A stretch of DNA of 64,000 bases from Lachnospiraceae bacterium FE2018 (GTDB lineage: Bacteria > Bacillota > Clostridia > Lachnospirales > Lachnospiraceae). The notes under the pieces were generated by a model that searched no databases, had not been told where the DNA came from, and saw only the letters and a list, made by a program, of their open reading frames with translations. The stretch's first letter is position 1. Every line of letters starts with the position of its first letter. Location: assembly GCA_000702845.1 (NCBI GenBank), contig JNKK01000010.1, forward strand, positions 1-64,000. The letters are read 5' to 3'. The position numbers were made by a program, and so were the translations under genes. Of this stretch, positions 25,471 to 33,323 are shown piece by piece.

Positions 25471-26401
25471 ATCCAAAGTTCTCCCGCAGATAAGTCTTCC
25501 AGTCAAAAACCGCTTCCACTGCTGCGATGGCAACTTCTGCCATAGACGGATCCGGTTCCCGTGTCGTAAGCCTCTGAAGCGCAAGACCCGGTTTACTCAG
25601 GATATTTACAACCGGATTATCATATCTGCCGGCGAGGCGCAGCAATTCATATGAGATTCCTGCGATCAGCGGAATCAGCAGCAGACGGTATACCACCCGC
25701 ATTACCCGCGAATCTGTCTGAATGAACATCAGCAGAACAGCGCTGATAATCACGACGATAAACAGAAAGCTCGTTCCGCACCGCTTATGGAATCTGGAAC
25801 TGTGCATGACATTTTCCACTGTCAGCGGCATTCCGTGTTCCACACAGTTGATACATTTATGCTCAGCGCCGTGATACATAAATGTACGCCGGATATCTTT
25901 CATATTGGATACCAGTGCAAGATACCCGAGAAAAATAGCCACGCGCAGCAACGCCTCTGCCAGTGAGAGGATCCAGTGATTCGTAATGACACGCGCAAGC
26001 AGCGTGGAAAGATAGTAAGGAAGCAGCATGAATACGGCGATTGCGATTACCATTGAAACGGCAAACACACCGTACATCAGCGCCTGCTCCTTCTTCTCAG
26101 CCTTTGCGTTTTCTTCCTCTGTGCGCGCTTCCTTCTTTGCCTTTTCTTCCTCATCTTCTTCGAAGAATGATGCAGAATACATCAAAGTACTGACACCAAC
26201 GACCATGGAATCAATAAAACTGATGACACCTCGCACCAGAGGAATCCGGGGGACAAGTTTTCCCGGCACAATACTCTTATATGGTTCTGTCTTAACCTCG
26301 ATCTCCTGATCAGGTTTGCGGACTGCCACGGCATACTGATCCTGATGACGCATCATTATGCCCTCAATCAGTGCCTGTCCGCCGATATTAGATGGTTTCA
26401 T
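25454..26401 (-). CDS. DUF1385-family membrane protein
   Basis: The 315-residue protein starts at MKPSNIGGQALIEGIMMRHQ, the DUF1385 opening, preceded by AGGGA. It has about five hydrophobic helices: near residues 60-85 (LVRGVISFIDSMVVGVSTLM), 115-140, 150-175 and 220-270. A charged stretch EEDEEEKAKKEARTEEE (about 95-110) is cytosolic or forms a coiled coil. YHGAEHKCINCVEHG and HSSRFHKRCGTSFLFI hold conserved His and Cys residues that could bind metal. The family is almost always between rpmE and prmC-prfA in Firmicutes, as here; its function is not known. Confidence 0.9.
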   Translation of the reverse strand: MKPSNIGGQALIEGIMMRHQDQYAVAVRKPDQEIEVKTEPYKSIVPGKLVPRIPLVRGVISFIDSMVVGVSTLMYSASFFEEDEEEKAKKEARTEEENAKAEKKEQALMYGVFAVSMVIAIAVFMLLPYYLSTLLARVITNHWILSLAEALLRVAIFLGYLALVSNMKDIRRTFMYHGAEHKCINCVEHGMPLTVENVMHSSRFHKRCGTSFLFIVVIISAVLLMFIQTDSRVMRVVYRLLLIPLIAGISYELLRLAGRYDNPVVNILSKPGLALQRLTTREPDPSMAEVAIAAVEAVFDWKTYLRENFGYEHIA

Positions 26402-26486
26402 ATCATTCTTTCCCTGAAGCATTTTTGCAGTGAAAGACGCACAAGTGCGCCGCGCAGCCCGCGCGCGATCAGAGATCACGATTTAC

Positions 26487-26536
26487 TACAAAAAAACAAT
26501 AAGAGAGCTGAGATCTTCCAACCCCAGCCCTCTCAT
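26487..26536 (-). terminator. Terminator after rpmE
   Basis: In the minus direction GAGAGGGCTG pairs with CAGCTCTC, followed by TTATTGTTTTTTT. It lies directly after the rpmE stop, so downstream genes need read-through or another promoter. Confidence 0.8.
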
Positions 26537-26553
26537 TACTCGTACATAATAAG

Positions 26554-26757
26554 TTAGTTGTTGATACCGTATTTTCTGTTGAAACGCTCAATACGGCCGC
26601 GTGCCTGCGTAGCCTTCTGCTGTCCGGTGTAGAACGGATGGCATTTGGAGCAGATCTCAACGTGAATTTCTTTTCTGGTTGATCCTACCGTGAAGGTATT
26701 GCCGCAGTTGCATGTAACTGTTGCCTCATAAAAATCCGGATGGATTCCTTCTCTCAT
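26554..26757 (-). CDS. rpmE: 50S ribosomal protein L31, zinc-binding type
   Basis: A 67-residue protein: [20 protein letters not shown] then a second pair in [15 protein letters not shown]. The Cys residues mark the zinc-containing (C+) form of L31, which bridges the subunits. I chose the AUG at 26757 (GAGGTG 7-8 bases upstream) rather than a longer frame. A near-consensus promoter lies about 60 bases upstream. Confidence 0.97.
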   Translation of the reverse strand: MREGIHPDFYEATVTCNCGNTFTVGSTRKEIHVEICSKCHPFYTGQQKATQARGRIERFNRKYGINN

Positions 26758-26814
26758 TTTGTTCACCTCTTCCATTTCTTTCTTGACGTACATTTCCGAC
26801 GTACGACTCATGGA

Positions 26815-26843
26815 ATTATATCACAGCACATTGCCGTTTGCAA
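26815..26843 (-). promoter_or_regulatory. rpmE promoter
   Basis: On the minus strand TTGCAA (26838-26843) and consensus TATAAT (26815-26820) are 17 bases apart. The leader before rpmE repeats GTACGTC. Confidence 0.78.
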
Positions 26844-26863
26844 GCAACTTTTTATCCTTCATT

Positions 26864-27802
26864 TTAGTACCAGTAGGTATAGAATAATAACCTTCCGTAA
26901 GAATCTGCACCAAGCTCATTTGCAACAATATCATTGATCATGGAACAGTAGCGTTTTTTATCTGTTTTCGTATTATAGTATTTAAACTTAAACTCGTTTT
27001 TTTCTTCTTCCCGTTTTATTTCTTTTCCGTTGTTTGTTGTCGTCAGCAAGCCTTTCTGGACAGCTTTCGTGACCAGGCCTTTTTTAATTTGATAACTGAA
27101 TTTGTAGGTGTCTCGATATACATGGATATCTTCGCCCATATGATAGTCAATGGTCTGTTCTCTGACAGCTTTTTTGACAAGGCCTTTCTTTGCTCCGCCG
27201 GTGAAAAATGTGACCGTATACGTAATCGTTCCGGGTGGCTCTATGCCGCTCCCTTCTTTTCCTGTAATCTTTACAGGGAAGCCGCTCTTTGTCGTGACTG
27301 TGAAAGTCACTGTCGTGTTGGTGTCTCCTTCATCAGAATCGGTTCCCTCCGCGTAGGTCTTCACAGATTCAGCATATCTGGATTTATATTTATAACTCAC
27401 TGCGTGATTATAGCCTTCTTCATCCTTCCAGATATCTTTTAACGGAACACCTTTCTTGTAATTTACGGTATGACTGTCGAACGTTTTCCTGACCGTCTTT
27501 CCTTTTTTATATTTATATTTAAATGAAGTGCGCCCGCACAATTCAGTTTTGCCGGAAGTAAGAACTGCCTCATCTTTAATCTTTACAGGATCCCCCTCTT
27601 TGTTATAAGAAATACTTTTCTTATGATATTTGGTGCCGACAGTTTCTCCCGATTTCCAGGACCCTTTCGATTTGTAATACTGTTTAATCTGGTACTCTTT
27701 AATCAGGTTTCCCTTTGATGCGGCCATTGCGGGCAAGGCCGTAAACAGAGTGAGTAAAAGTGCTAAAACCAACAGCAGTGTCGTTTTTTTGAATATTCTC
27801 AC
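26864..27802 (-). CDS. Secreted Lys/Tyr-rich protein of unknown function
   Basis: The 312-residue product starts with a clear signal peptide (MRIFKKTTLLLVLALLL then a cleavage site near ALPAMAA-SKG, about residue 27). The mature part is rich in Lys, Tyr and Thr, with repeated strands such as GDPVKIKDEAVL and GFPVKITGKEGS, TYTVTFFTGG, and the pair KKGLVKKAV and KKGLVTKAV. This looks like an all-beta extracellular repeat protein resembling YD/MORN-like hairpin arrays in pattern only. There is no sortase motif or membrane anchor, and Cys is scarce. It has its own strong promoter and is richer in A and T than its neighbours, so it may be a lineage-specific or acquired gene. Confidence 0.75.
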   Translation of the reverse strand: MRIFKKTTLLLVLALLLTLFTALPAMAASKGNLIKEYQIKQYYKSKGSWKSGETVGTKYHKKSISYNKEGDPVKIKDEAVLTSGKTELCGRTSFKYKYKKGKTVRKTFDSHTVNYKKGVPLKDIWKDEEGYNHAVSYKYKSRYAESVKTYAEGTDSDEGDTNTTVTFTVTTKSGFPVKITGKEGSGIEPPGTITYTVTFFTGGAKKGLVKKAVREQTIDYHMGEDIHVYRDTYKFSYQIKKGLVTKAVQKGLLTTTNNGKEIKREEEKNEFKFKYYNTKTDKKRYCSMINDIVANELGADSYGRLLFYTYWY

Positions 27803-27848
27803 AATTTCCGCCCCCTCTCTGTGTTTTTTTTGAACATTTTACACATTC

Positions 27849-27877
27849 ATTATAACAAGGCAGAATTGTTCAGTCAA
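27849..27877 (-). promoter_or_regulatory. Promoter of the secreted-protein gene
   Basis: On the minus strand TTGACT (27872-27877) and consensus TATAAT (27849-27854) have a 17-base spacer, about 47 bases before the start codon. Confidence 0.8.
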
Positions 27878-27902
27878 TCAAACCGGAAGCAACTCTTTGA
27901 AT

Positions 27903-29492
27903 TCACCCCAGAACGCGCCGTTTCAGAATCATCTGTACCAGTTCACCGTTGGTGCGCGTCTTCGTGAACAGATCCAGAATATTTTCAGCCGCCTCGTCAG
28001 CGCGCAATCCGTTCAGGGATCTGCGCATCATGTTGACTGCTTCAATCTCATCGCGGCTCAGAAGAAGGTCTTCACGCCGTGTTCCTGATTTGATAATATC
28101 GATGGCCGGGAAGATCCGCCGCTCCTGCAGCTTCCTGTCCAGAACGAGCTCCATGTTTCCGGTTCCCTTGAACTCTTCATATACCACATCGTCCATCTTA
28201 CTTCCGGTATCTACCAGAGCCGTCGCAAGAATCGTCAGACTGCCGCCTTCACGCATATTTCGTGCCGCTCCGAAAAACCGCTTCGGCATATGCAGCGCCG
28301 CAGGATCCAGACCGCCGGAAAGTGTCCTTCCGCTTGGCGGTACCACCTGGTTGTAGGCACGGGCAAGGCGGGTGATACTGTCAATAAAAATAATGACATC
28401 CTGACGGTTTTCTACCAGACGTTTTGCGCGCTCAATCACCATCTCCGAGACGCGCCTGTGGTGATCCGGAAGCTCATCAAACGTAGAGTAAATCACTTCA
28501 ACGTTATCGCCCTGTACCGTTTCCTTGATATCCGTGACTTCCTCAGGCCGCTCATCGATCAGAAGAATGATCAGATGCATCTCAGGATTGTTTCTGAGAA
28601 TCGATTTTGCCGTATCTTTCAGCAGCGTTGTTTTTCCGGCTTTCGGCGGAGATACAATCATACCGCGCTGTCCCTTGCCGATCGGACTGATCAGATCTAC
28701 GACACGCATCGCATTACTGCACCCGGGACGTTCCAGATAGATACGTTCGTTCGGGAATACCGGTGTCATAGATTCAAAATGCGCACGGCGCTGACAGAGT
28801 GCCGGATTCATGCCATTTACAGATTGAATATAAAGCAGCGCCGAAAACTTTTCATTCTGCGATTTAACACGCGTATTTCCTGCGACAATATCACCGGTCC
28901 GCAATCCGAACTTACGTATCTGCGAAGGTGAAACATAGACATCATCTTCACCCGGCAGAAAATTATCAGAACGGATAAAGCCAAATCCTTCCTGCATTAC
29001 TTCCAGAATGCCGCTGGCTGTATGGCCGCTGTCCAGTCCCTGCATATCATTTCTGGAACGGGAGCCTTCTGCACGTTCCTCGTCAGCACCTCTGCGAGAT
29101 CTGTTTTCCTGACTGTAACGGTCACTGCGTACTTCGCTGCTGTTACGGTCATAGCGTCCTTCGACGCTGTTGCGGTCATTTCGGGCAGCACCGGCGCTCT
29201 TGTTGGTTCCGGTGTCCCGTGAACTCCGGTCCGTTCTTCCTACTGCGTCACTTTTCTCCGTATTCGGTGCGGCGCTGCTCCGTTCTGTAACTTCAATCGC
29301 AGGTGTCTGCTCCGCTTTTATGCTAACACCGGCAAAACTGTCTTTTTCCTTCTGCTCCTCTGCTGTATCTTCTTCGAGCATGCGCAGAATCAGGGCATCT
29401 TTACGCAGTGCAGAAATACGCGTAAGACCCCTCGCCTTTGCAAGTGCTCTGAGTTCAGACAACGGAAGAGACTCATACTGTTCTCTTGTCAT
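27903..29492 (-). CDS. rho: Transcription termination factor Rho with a long disordered insert
   Basis: Rho is the hexameric RNA helicase that ends transcription. Residues 1-45 are the Rho_N helical domain (LSELRALAKARGLTRISAL). Residues about 46-156 are a polar, low-complexity insert dominated by R, D, S, N and E (for example NDRNSVEGRYDRNSSEVR). From about 157 the cold-shock-like RNA-binding domain follows (ILEVMQEGFGFIR), then the ATPase with Walker A SPPKAGKTTLL, Walker B LIILLIDERPEEV and the C-terminal GTGNMELVLDRKLQERRIFP. At 529 residues it is longer than E. coli Rho (about 419). It lies 64 bases after the tRNA-Leu gene and may be co-transcribed with it. Confidence 0.96.
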   Translation of the reverse strand: MTREQYESLPLSELRALAKARGLTRISALRKDALILRMLEEDTAEEQKEKDSFAGVSIKAEQTPAIEVTERSSAAPNTEKSDAVGRTDRSSRDTGTNKSAGAARNDRNSVEGRYDRNSSEVRSDRYSQENRSRRGADEERAEGSRSRNDMQGLDSGHTASGILEVMQEGFGFIRSDNFLPGEDDVYVSPSQIRKFGLRTGDIVAGNTRVKSQNEKFSALLYIQSVNGMNPALCQRRAHFESMTPVFPNERIYLERPGCSNAMRVVDLISPIGKGQRGMIVSPPKAGKTTLLKDTAKSILRNNPEMHLIILLIDERPEEVTDIKETVQGDNVEVIYSTFDELPDHHRRVSEMVIERAKRLVENRQDVIIFIDSITRLARAYNQVVPPSGRTLSGGLDPAALHMPKRFFGAARNMREGGSLTILATALVDTGSKMDDVVYEEFKGTGNMELVLDRKLQERRIFPAIDIIKSGTRREDLLLSRDEIEAVNMMRRSLNGLRADEAAENILDLFTKTRTNGELVQMILKRRVLG

Positions 29493-29556
29493 TTTTTCTC
29501 TCTTTCTCTGACTAAAAAACTGGAATTATGATACGAACTGTATCTTCAGAATGAAC

Positions 29557-29636
29557 TGCGGCTAACAGGACTCGAACCTGCACGGTCTCCCAATGGAACC
29601 TAAATCCATCGCGTCTGCCAATTCCGCCATAGCCGC
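29557..29636 (-). tRNA. tRNA-Leu (anticodon UAG)
   Basis: A 7-bp acceptor stem GCGGCTA/TAGCCGC, D-arm, anticodon stem ATGGA/TCCAT with loop TTTAGGT, a long variable arm (class II) and T-arm GGTTCGAGTCC are visible. The discriminator is A and no CCA is encoded. Confidence 0.95.
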
Positions 29637-29680
29637 ATATAACCGATTGCAACGGCCGGTGGCTGTTCATAATCGTAATT

Positions 29681-29710
29681 ATCTTACTCCGAGTCGACTT
29701 ATTTTGTCAA
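29681..29710 (-). promoter_or_regulatory. Promoter of tRNA-Leu (and possibly rho)
   Basis: On the minus strand TTGACA (29705-29710) and TAAGAT (29681-29686) are separated by 18 bases, just beyond the terminator of the upstream tRNA cluster. Confidence 0.7.
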
Positions 29711-29729
29711 CCACCGCTATTATACAAAG

Positions 29730-29760
29730 AAAAACGGAAAACATAACGTTTTCCGTTTTT
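29730..29760 (-). terminator. Terminator of the six-gene tRNA cluster
   Basis: ACGGAAAAC, a short loop and GTTTTCCGT are followed by TTTTC on the minus strand, 8 bases after tRNA-Lys. The plus strand also ends in a T-run. Confidence 0.85.
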
Positions 29761-29767
29761 ACATCAA

Positions 29768-29840
29768 TGAAGCATCGGGGACTCGAACCCCGGACAACTT
29801 GATTAAAAGTCAAGTGCTCTACCACCTGAGCTAATGCTCC
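29768..29840 (-). tRNA. tRNA-Lys (anticodon UUU)
   Basis: Acceptor GGAGCAT/ATGCTTC (one G-U pair), D-arm TAGCTCAGGTGGTAGAGC, anticodon stem CTTGA/TCAAG with loop CTTTTAA, T-arm CCGGGGTTCGAGTCCCCG. Discriminator A; no encoded CCA. Last gene of the cluster before the terminator. Confidence 0.96.
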
Positions 29841-29850
29841 ATTTTCTAAA

Positions 29851-29922
29851 CTGGGCCAGCCGGATTCGAACCGACGCATGCAGCAGTCAAAGTGCTGTGC
29901 CTTACCGCTTGGCGATGGCCCA
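29851..29922 (-). tRNA. tRNA-Gln (anticodon UUG)
   Basis: Acceptor TGGGCCA/TGGCCCA, anticodon stem CAGCA/TGCTG with loop CTTTGAC, T-arm GTCGGTTCGAATCCGGC. Discriminator G; no encoded CCA. The U1-A72 start is typical of tRNA-Gln. Confidence 0.96.
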
Positions 29923-29941
29923 TCGTGTCGCCATACGGCAG

Positions 29942-30016
29942 GGTGGATAAAGGGATTCGAACCCTTGATCTCCAGAGCCACAATCTGGCGCGTTAACCAG
30001 CTACGCCATATCCACC
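29942..30016 (-). tRNA. tRNA-His (anticodon GUG)
   Basis: Acceptor GTGGATA/TATCCAC with the extra 5' G(-1) facing C73, anticodon stem CCAGA/TCTGG with loop TTGTGGC, T-arm AAGGGTTCGAATCCCTT. No encoded CCA. Confidence 0.96.
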
Positions 30017-30042
30017 ATTATATATGCGGGAAGGTCTCCCAA

Positions 30043-30116
<74 letters not shown>

Positions 30117-30119
30117 AGA

Positions 30120-30190
30120 AGCAGGTGATGGGAATCGAACCCACATATCCAGCTTGGAAGGCTGGTGTTCTACCACTGAACTACACCTGC
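30120..30190 (-). tRNA. tRNA-Gly (anticodon UCC)
   Basis: Acceptor GCAGGTG/CACCTGC, D-arm TAGTTCAGTGGTAGAAC, anticodon stem CCAGC/GCTGG with loop CTTCCAA, T-arm TGTGGGTTCGATTCCCATC. Discriminator U; no encoded CCA. Confidence 0.96.
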
Positions 30191-30221
30191 ACAGTGCGGC
30201 TTGTAAAAACCCTTCAGCTAA

Positions 30222-30296
30222 TCGGGGTGACAGGATTCGAACCTGCGGCCTCCTGGTCCCAAACCAGGCGCTCTAGCCAAACTGAGCCACACCCCG
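30222..30296 (-). tRNA. tRNA-Pro (anticodon UGG)
   Basis: Acceptor CGGGGTG/CACCCCG, D-arm TGGCTCAGTTTGGCTAGAGC, anticodon stem CCTGG/CCAGG with loop TTTGGGA, T-arm GCAGGTTCGAATCCTGT. Discriminator A; no encoded CCA. First gene of the tRNA cluster. Confidence 0.96.
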
Positions 30297-30347
30297 GTTT
30301 CGGCGGGACGTTTTGCTGATTGCGCATCCGCGCCTGACGCAATGACT

Positions 30348-30376
30348 AGTATATAATAATCGAAATCGGTTGTCAA
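30348..30376 (-). promoter_or_regulatory. Promoter of the tRNA Pro-Gly-Arg-His-Gln-Lys cluster
   Basis: On the minus strand TTGACA (30371-30376) and TATACT (30348-30353) have a 17-base spacer, some 50 bases before tRNA-Pro. Strength fits a stable RNA operon. Confidence 0.85.
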
Positions 30377-30405
30377 ATGTTTTTTTACGTCTGTCCGTTA
30401 TGATT

Positions 30406-30879
30406 TCAATCATCGATTGCATTTTCGTAATTTCTGATCTCGCGTATGATATCACTGCTGCCGAATCCTCTTCGCGCCAGGAATCCATGCAGGCGCCGCT
30501 TTTCGGCCTCCTCAAGTTTATGCGGCTCTCCGGCACGTTTCCTGATCAGTATCCGGATTTGTTCTGACTCATCCTGCGGCAATGACGAAAGCGCCTCTTC
30601 GATCCACCGCTCGTCAACACCGCGCACTCTGAGATCCGCCGCAATCATTCTTCTGCTCTTTTTCCCCGCGTAAGAAACTGCATAGTTTTCTGCATAACGC
30701 CGATCATTTACATACCCGAAGGAGGCAGTGTATTCAATTGCTTCTTCCGTTTCTTCCGCAGAGAAACCGCCTGCCTCCAGGCGGTTTCTTAGTTCCTGTT
30801 CTGTGCGGTCCCTGTGCAGGAGCAGATTCATCGCTTTGTGCACGGCAGGACCGTGTACCGGCTTATCATTCCGCTGCAT
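30406..30879 (-). CDS. recX: Regulatory protein RecX
   Basis: RecX limits RecA filament growth. The protein is helical and charged with the three-helix repeats of the family: [41 protein letters not shown] and [15 protein letters not shown], ending with [22 protein letters not shown] choose the AUG at 30879, inside the last codons of recA (14-base overlap, stop and start in GATGCAGCGGAATGA), giving 157 residues; a longer frame to 30948 would overlap recA further. Translational coupling to recA is likely, so it should share SOS control. Confidence 0.9.
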   Translation of the reverse strand: MQRNDKPVHGPAVHKAMNLLLHRDRTEQELRNRLEAGGFSAEETEEAIEYTASFGYVNDRRYAENYAVSYAGKKSRRMIAADLRVRGVDERWIEEALSSLPQDESEQIRILIRKRAGEPHKLEEAEKRRLHGFLARRGFGSSDIIREIRNYENAIDD

Positions 30880-31927
30880 CTGTTTCTTCCGGTTCCGTCT
30901 CTTCCGGAGCGCCCTGCAGACCATAGGCTGCGCGCACTTTTCCTTCAATCATCTGCATGAACTCGCTGTTCTCCTCCAGATAGAGTTTTGCGTTCTCACG
31001 TCCCTGACCGATCTTTTCACCTTCATAAGAGTACCATGCACCACTCTTGATAATGATGTTTTTATCTGCTGCAAGATCAAGAATGTCTCCGGAACGGGAA
31101 ATTCCCCGCCCGAACATGATATCAAACTCCGCCTCGCGGAATGGCGGTGCAACTTTGTTCTTGACAACCTTCACACGGGTCCTGTTGCCGATCATCTCTC
31201 CGCTCTTCTTGAGTGTCTCAATTCTTCTGACATCCAGACGGATGGACGAGTAAAACTTCAGCGCACGTCCGCCGGTCGTTGTCTCCGGGTTGCCGAACAT
31301 GATGCCGACCTTTTCCCTCAGCTGGTTAATAAACACAACGATACAGTTTGTCTTGCTGATCGCTGCCGTCAGTTTCCGGCAGGCCTGGGACATCATGCGC
31401 GCCTGCAGACCCACATGGGAATCACCCATGTCACCGTCGATCTCCGCTTTCGGAACAAGTGCTGCAACAGAGTCTACGATAATGATATCAATGGCACCTG
31501 ACCGCACCATGGTCTCCGTGATTTCCAGTGCCTGCTCACCGTTATCAGGCTGGGAAATATAGAGGTTATCAATATCGACACCGATATTTGCGGCATAGAC
31601 CGGATCCAGTGCATGCTCCGCATCGATGAATCCAGCGATTCCTCCCTGCTTCTGTACGGCAGCCACCATATGAAGCGCAACCGTTGTTTTACCGGAAGAT
31701 TCCGGTCCGTAGATCTCTACAATACGCCCTTTCGGAATTCCTCCCAGCCCCAGTGCAATGTCAAGGCTGAGCGAACCGGTCGGAACAACTTCCACGTTCA
31801 TGTTCTGACCATTGTCGCCGAGTTTCATTACAGCTCCCTTACCGTACGCACGCTCGATCTGACCGAGTGCAGCCTCCAGTGCCTGCTGTTTTCCATCCGC
31901 TTTTGCCGTTTCATTCTTTATAGCCAT
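30866..31927 (-). CDS. recA: Recombinase RecA
   Basis: RecA forms filaments on single-stranded DNA for homologous recombination and triggers LexA self-cleavage. The 353-residue protein has the polymerisation N-terminus ([21 protein letters not shown]), Walker [10 protein letters not shown], the L1/L2 region with [15 protein letters not shown], and an acidic C-tail. The AUG at 31927 has GGAGAG upstream. Promoter and LexA box are immediately before it; recX overlaps its end. Confidence 0.98.
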   Translation of the reverse strand: MAIKNETAKADGKQQALEAALGQIERAYGKGAVMKLGDNGQNMNVEVVPTGSLSLDIALGLGGIPKGRIVEIYGPESSGKTTVALHMVAAVQKQGGIAGFIDAEHALDPVYAANIGVDIDNLYISQPDNGEQALEITETMVRSGAIDIIIVDSVAALVPKAEIDGDMGDSHVGLQARMMSQACRKLTAAISKTNCIVVFINQLREKVGIMFGNPETTTGGRALKFYSSIRLDVRRIETLKKSGEMIGNRTRVKVVKNKVAPPFREAEFDIMFGRGISRSGDILDLAADKNIIIKSGAWYSYEGEKIGQGRENAKLYLEENSEFMQMIEGKVRAAYGLQGAPEETEPEETDAAE

Positions 31928-31943
31928 TTCGCTCTCCTTTTCG

Positions 31944-31957
31944 CGAACATTTGTTCG
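31944..31957 (-). promoter_or_regulatory. LexA (SOS) operator of recA
   Basis: CGAACAAATGTTCG on the minus strand fits the Firmicutes LexA/DinR box CGAAC-N4-GTTCG perfectly. It starts about 10 bases downstream of the -10 box, overlapping the expected transcription start, and lies 17 bases before the start codon. Bound LexA should block initiation until DNA damage. Confidence 0.88.
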
Positions 31958-31966
31958 ATATCTGTT

Positions 31967-31995
31967 ATCTTAGTACAATTTTCATGCTTTGTCAA
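31967..31995 (-). promoter_or_regulatory. recA promoter
   Basis: On the minus strand TTGACA (31990-31995) and TAAGAT (31967-31972) with a 17-base spacer, directly upstream of the LexA box. Confidence 0.85.
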
Positions 31996-32061
31996 TCTGA
32001 TTTTCTTCTGCTATGATTCGAATCCGGATTATGTCTAGTTTATCACAGAGGTTATTTTATG

Positions 32062-32961
32062 TCAATCTCTGTCCGCTGCTTCCCGACCGAACCGGTTCCG
32101 GTACTCCCGTGGTGTAATACCTGTCAGTCTCCGGAATATTTTACTGAAATAAGCACTGCTGGAAAACCCGGTCTGCAGTGCGATCTCTGTGATCGACCTA
32201 TGATCCCCCTCTGATTCCTTCAGGAGATTCTGCGCTTTTTTTATTCTGAAATCCATCAGGTACTCAAACGGACTTTCGTGAATGCTGTTCTGAAATGTGC
32301 GTATACATTCACGTCTGCTGACAGACGCCGCAGCTGCAATCTGGTCCAGTGTCAGTTTCCCGGCATAGTTTTCCTGGATATATGCCATCATATTCATAAT
32401 CCTGTCCTGATATACGGAAGCTGCCGGCGGTTTCTGTTCCGTCTCCTGCAGCAGTTCCAGCAGCATAAGCCAGATTTCCGAGAGCGCATTCCGTATCCTG
32501 AATTCTTCACCGGGTTTTCCGCGCAGCGCAGAAAGATTCCTGACCGCCTTCTGAATTTGTTTTTCTCTGTCCGTTTTCCCGTTCAGAACCAGTCCGGTCA
32601 CACCCCGGTTCAGCAGGACCGGATCCATATAAGCTGTCTCAAAAACACTCTTGTAATGCCCGCCGAGCAATATCTTATTAAATATGTGGGATTCTATGAT
32701 GCAATCTCCGGCATTCTCTACCCGGGAAAGCACGTTGCTGTTTGTAAACATCACGTCTCCGGCCTGTAGTTCATACATGCCTTCAGAGGTATAAAAATTC
32801 ATCTTTCCCTGCAGGACACAGGTAAATTCCAGTTCTTCATGCCAGTGCCACGGGGTATAGGTCCTTGACAGATCCACATGATGATATGCGTACGGATAGG
32901 CAATCGTCATTCCGTCAATTTCTTCCTGCTGGTATGCATTTGTTCTGATCTTCATGTTCAA
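32062..32961 (-). CDS. AraC-family transcriptional regulator with cupin sensor domain
   Basis: The 299-residue protein has an N-terminal cupin-like ligand domain (YTPWHWHEELEFTCVLQGKM and ELQAGDVMFTNSNVLSRV, residues about 35-85) and a C-terminal AraC DNA-binding domain with two helix-turn-helix units (LDQIAAAASVSRRECIRTF and ITEIALQTGFSSSAYFSKIF), ending GITPREYRNRF. Such regulators usually sense a sugar or related small molecule. No sugar operon adjoins it; instead it is divergent from a 23-codon ORF with overlapping promoter region, a plausible target. Ligand unknown. Confidence 0.93.
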   Translation of the reverse strand: MNMKIRTNAYQQEEIDGMTIAYPYAYHHVDLSRTYTPWHWHEELEFTCVLQGKMNFYTSEGMYELQAGDVMFTNSNVLSRVENAGDCIIESHIFNKILLGGHYKSVFETAYMDPVLLNRGVTGLVLNGKTDREKQIQKAVRNLSALRGKPGEEFRIRNALSEIWLMLLELLQETEQKPPAASVYQDRIMNMMAYIQENYAGKLTLDQIAAAASVSRRECIRTFQNSIHESPFEYLMDFRIKKAQNLLKESEGDHRSITEIALQTGFSSSAYFSKIFRRLTGITPREYRNRFGREAADRD

Positions 32962-33000
32962 TATCCTTATAATAATTCACTTCTTTGTCACTATTGTTAT

Positions 33001-33028
33001 ATTATAAGGCACAATATTGATTTTGCAA
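33001..33028 (-). promoter_or_regulatory. araC-type regulator promoter
   Basis: On the minus strand TTGCAA (33023-33028) and consensus TATAAT (33001-33006) with a 16-base spacer, about 40 bases before the regulator start. A plus-strand TATAAT lies at 33044-33049, so the two promoters are back to back. Confidence 0.72.
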
Positions 33029-33043
33029 GAACAAAACCGGCAT

Positions 33044-33049
33044 TATAAT
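33044..33049 (+). promoter_or_regulatory. -10 box of the small peptide gene
   Basis: A consensus TATAAT about 70 bases upstream of the 23-codon ORF. The -35 region (TTTTGC or TTTGCA at 33021-33027) is weak, which would suit activation by the adjacent AraC-type regulator. Confidence 0.5.
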
Positions 33050-33118
33050 AAACACATAAAACAACAGAGAACAACGCAGCCGCAAATTCAGGAAACAATC
33101 TATAAGGAGGAAAACATT

Positions 33119-33190
33119 ATGCTTATGCTTTCAACAATCGTCACATTATTTACCGGTCTTACGGCAATCGCTATTATTGAATCCCGTTGA
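33119..33190 (+). CDS. Putative 23-residue hydrophobic peptide
   Basis: A short ORF, MLMLSTIVTLFTGL followed by TAIAIIESR, preceded by an ideal AAGGAGG eight bases before the AUG and followed within 30 bases by a strong terminator. It therefore has a complete transcription and translation unit of its own in an otherwise gene-free gap. The peptide is a single hydrophobic segment with a charged ESR end, so it should insert in the membrane. It could be a small regulatory or toxin-like membrane peptide or a leader peptide; I recognise no family. It is divergent from the AraC-type regulator. Confidence 0.5.
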   Translation: MLMLSTIVTLFTGLTAIAIIESR

Positions 33191-33218
33191 GACAAGAAAC
33201 AAAAACCATGCCCCGACA

Positions 33219-33250
33219 AAAAACGACTGCAGATCTGCAGCCGTTTTTTT
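33219..33250. terminator. Bidirectional terminator between the peptide gene and glgA
   Basis: AAACGACTGCAGATCTGCAGCCGTTT forms a near-perfect palindromic stem with T-runs on both strands (33244-33250 on the plus strand, 33217-33222 on the minus). It can end both the plus-strand peptide transcript and the minus-strand glgA transcript. Confidence 0.85.
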
Positions 33251-33323
33251 CTGATCTATTCAGATGATTCATGTCCCGTAATACCGCTCCGCTGCCTGCA
33301 GAGGCAGGAACCGTTCAGGGCGT

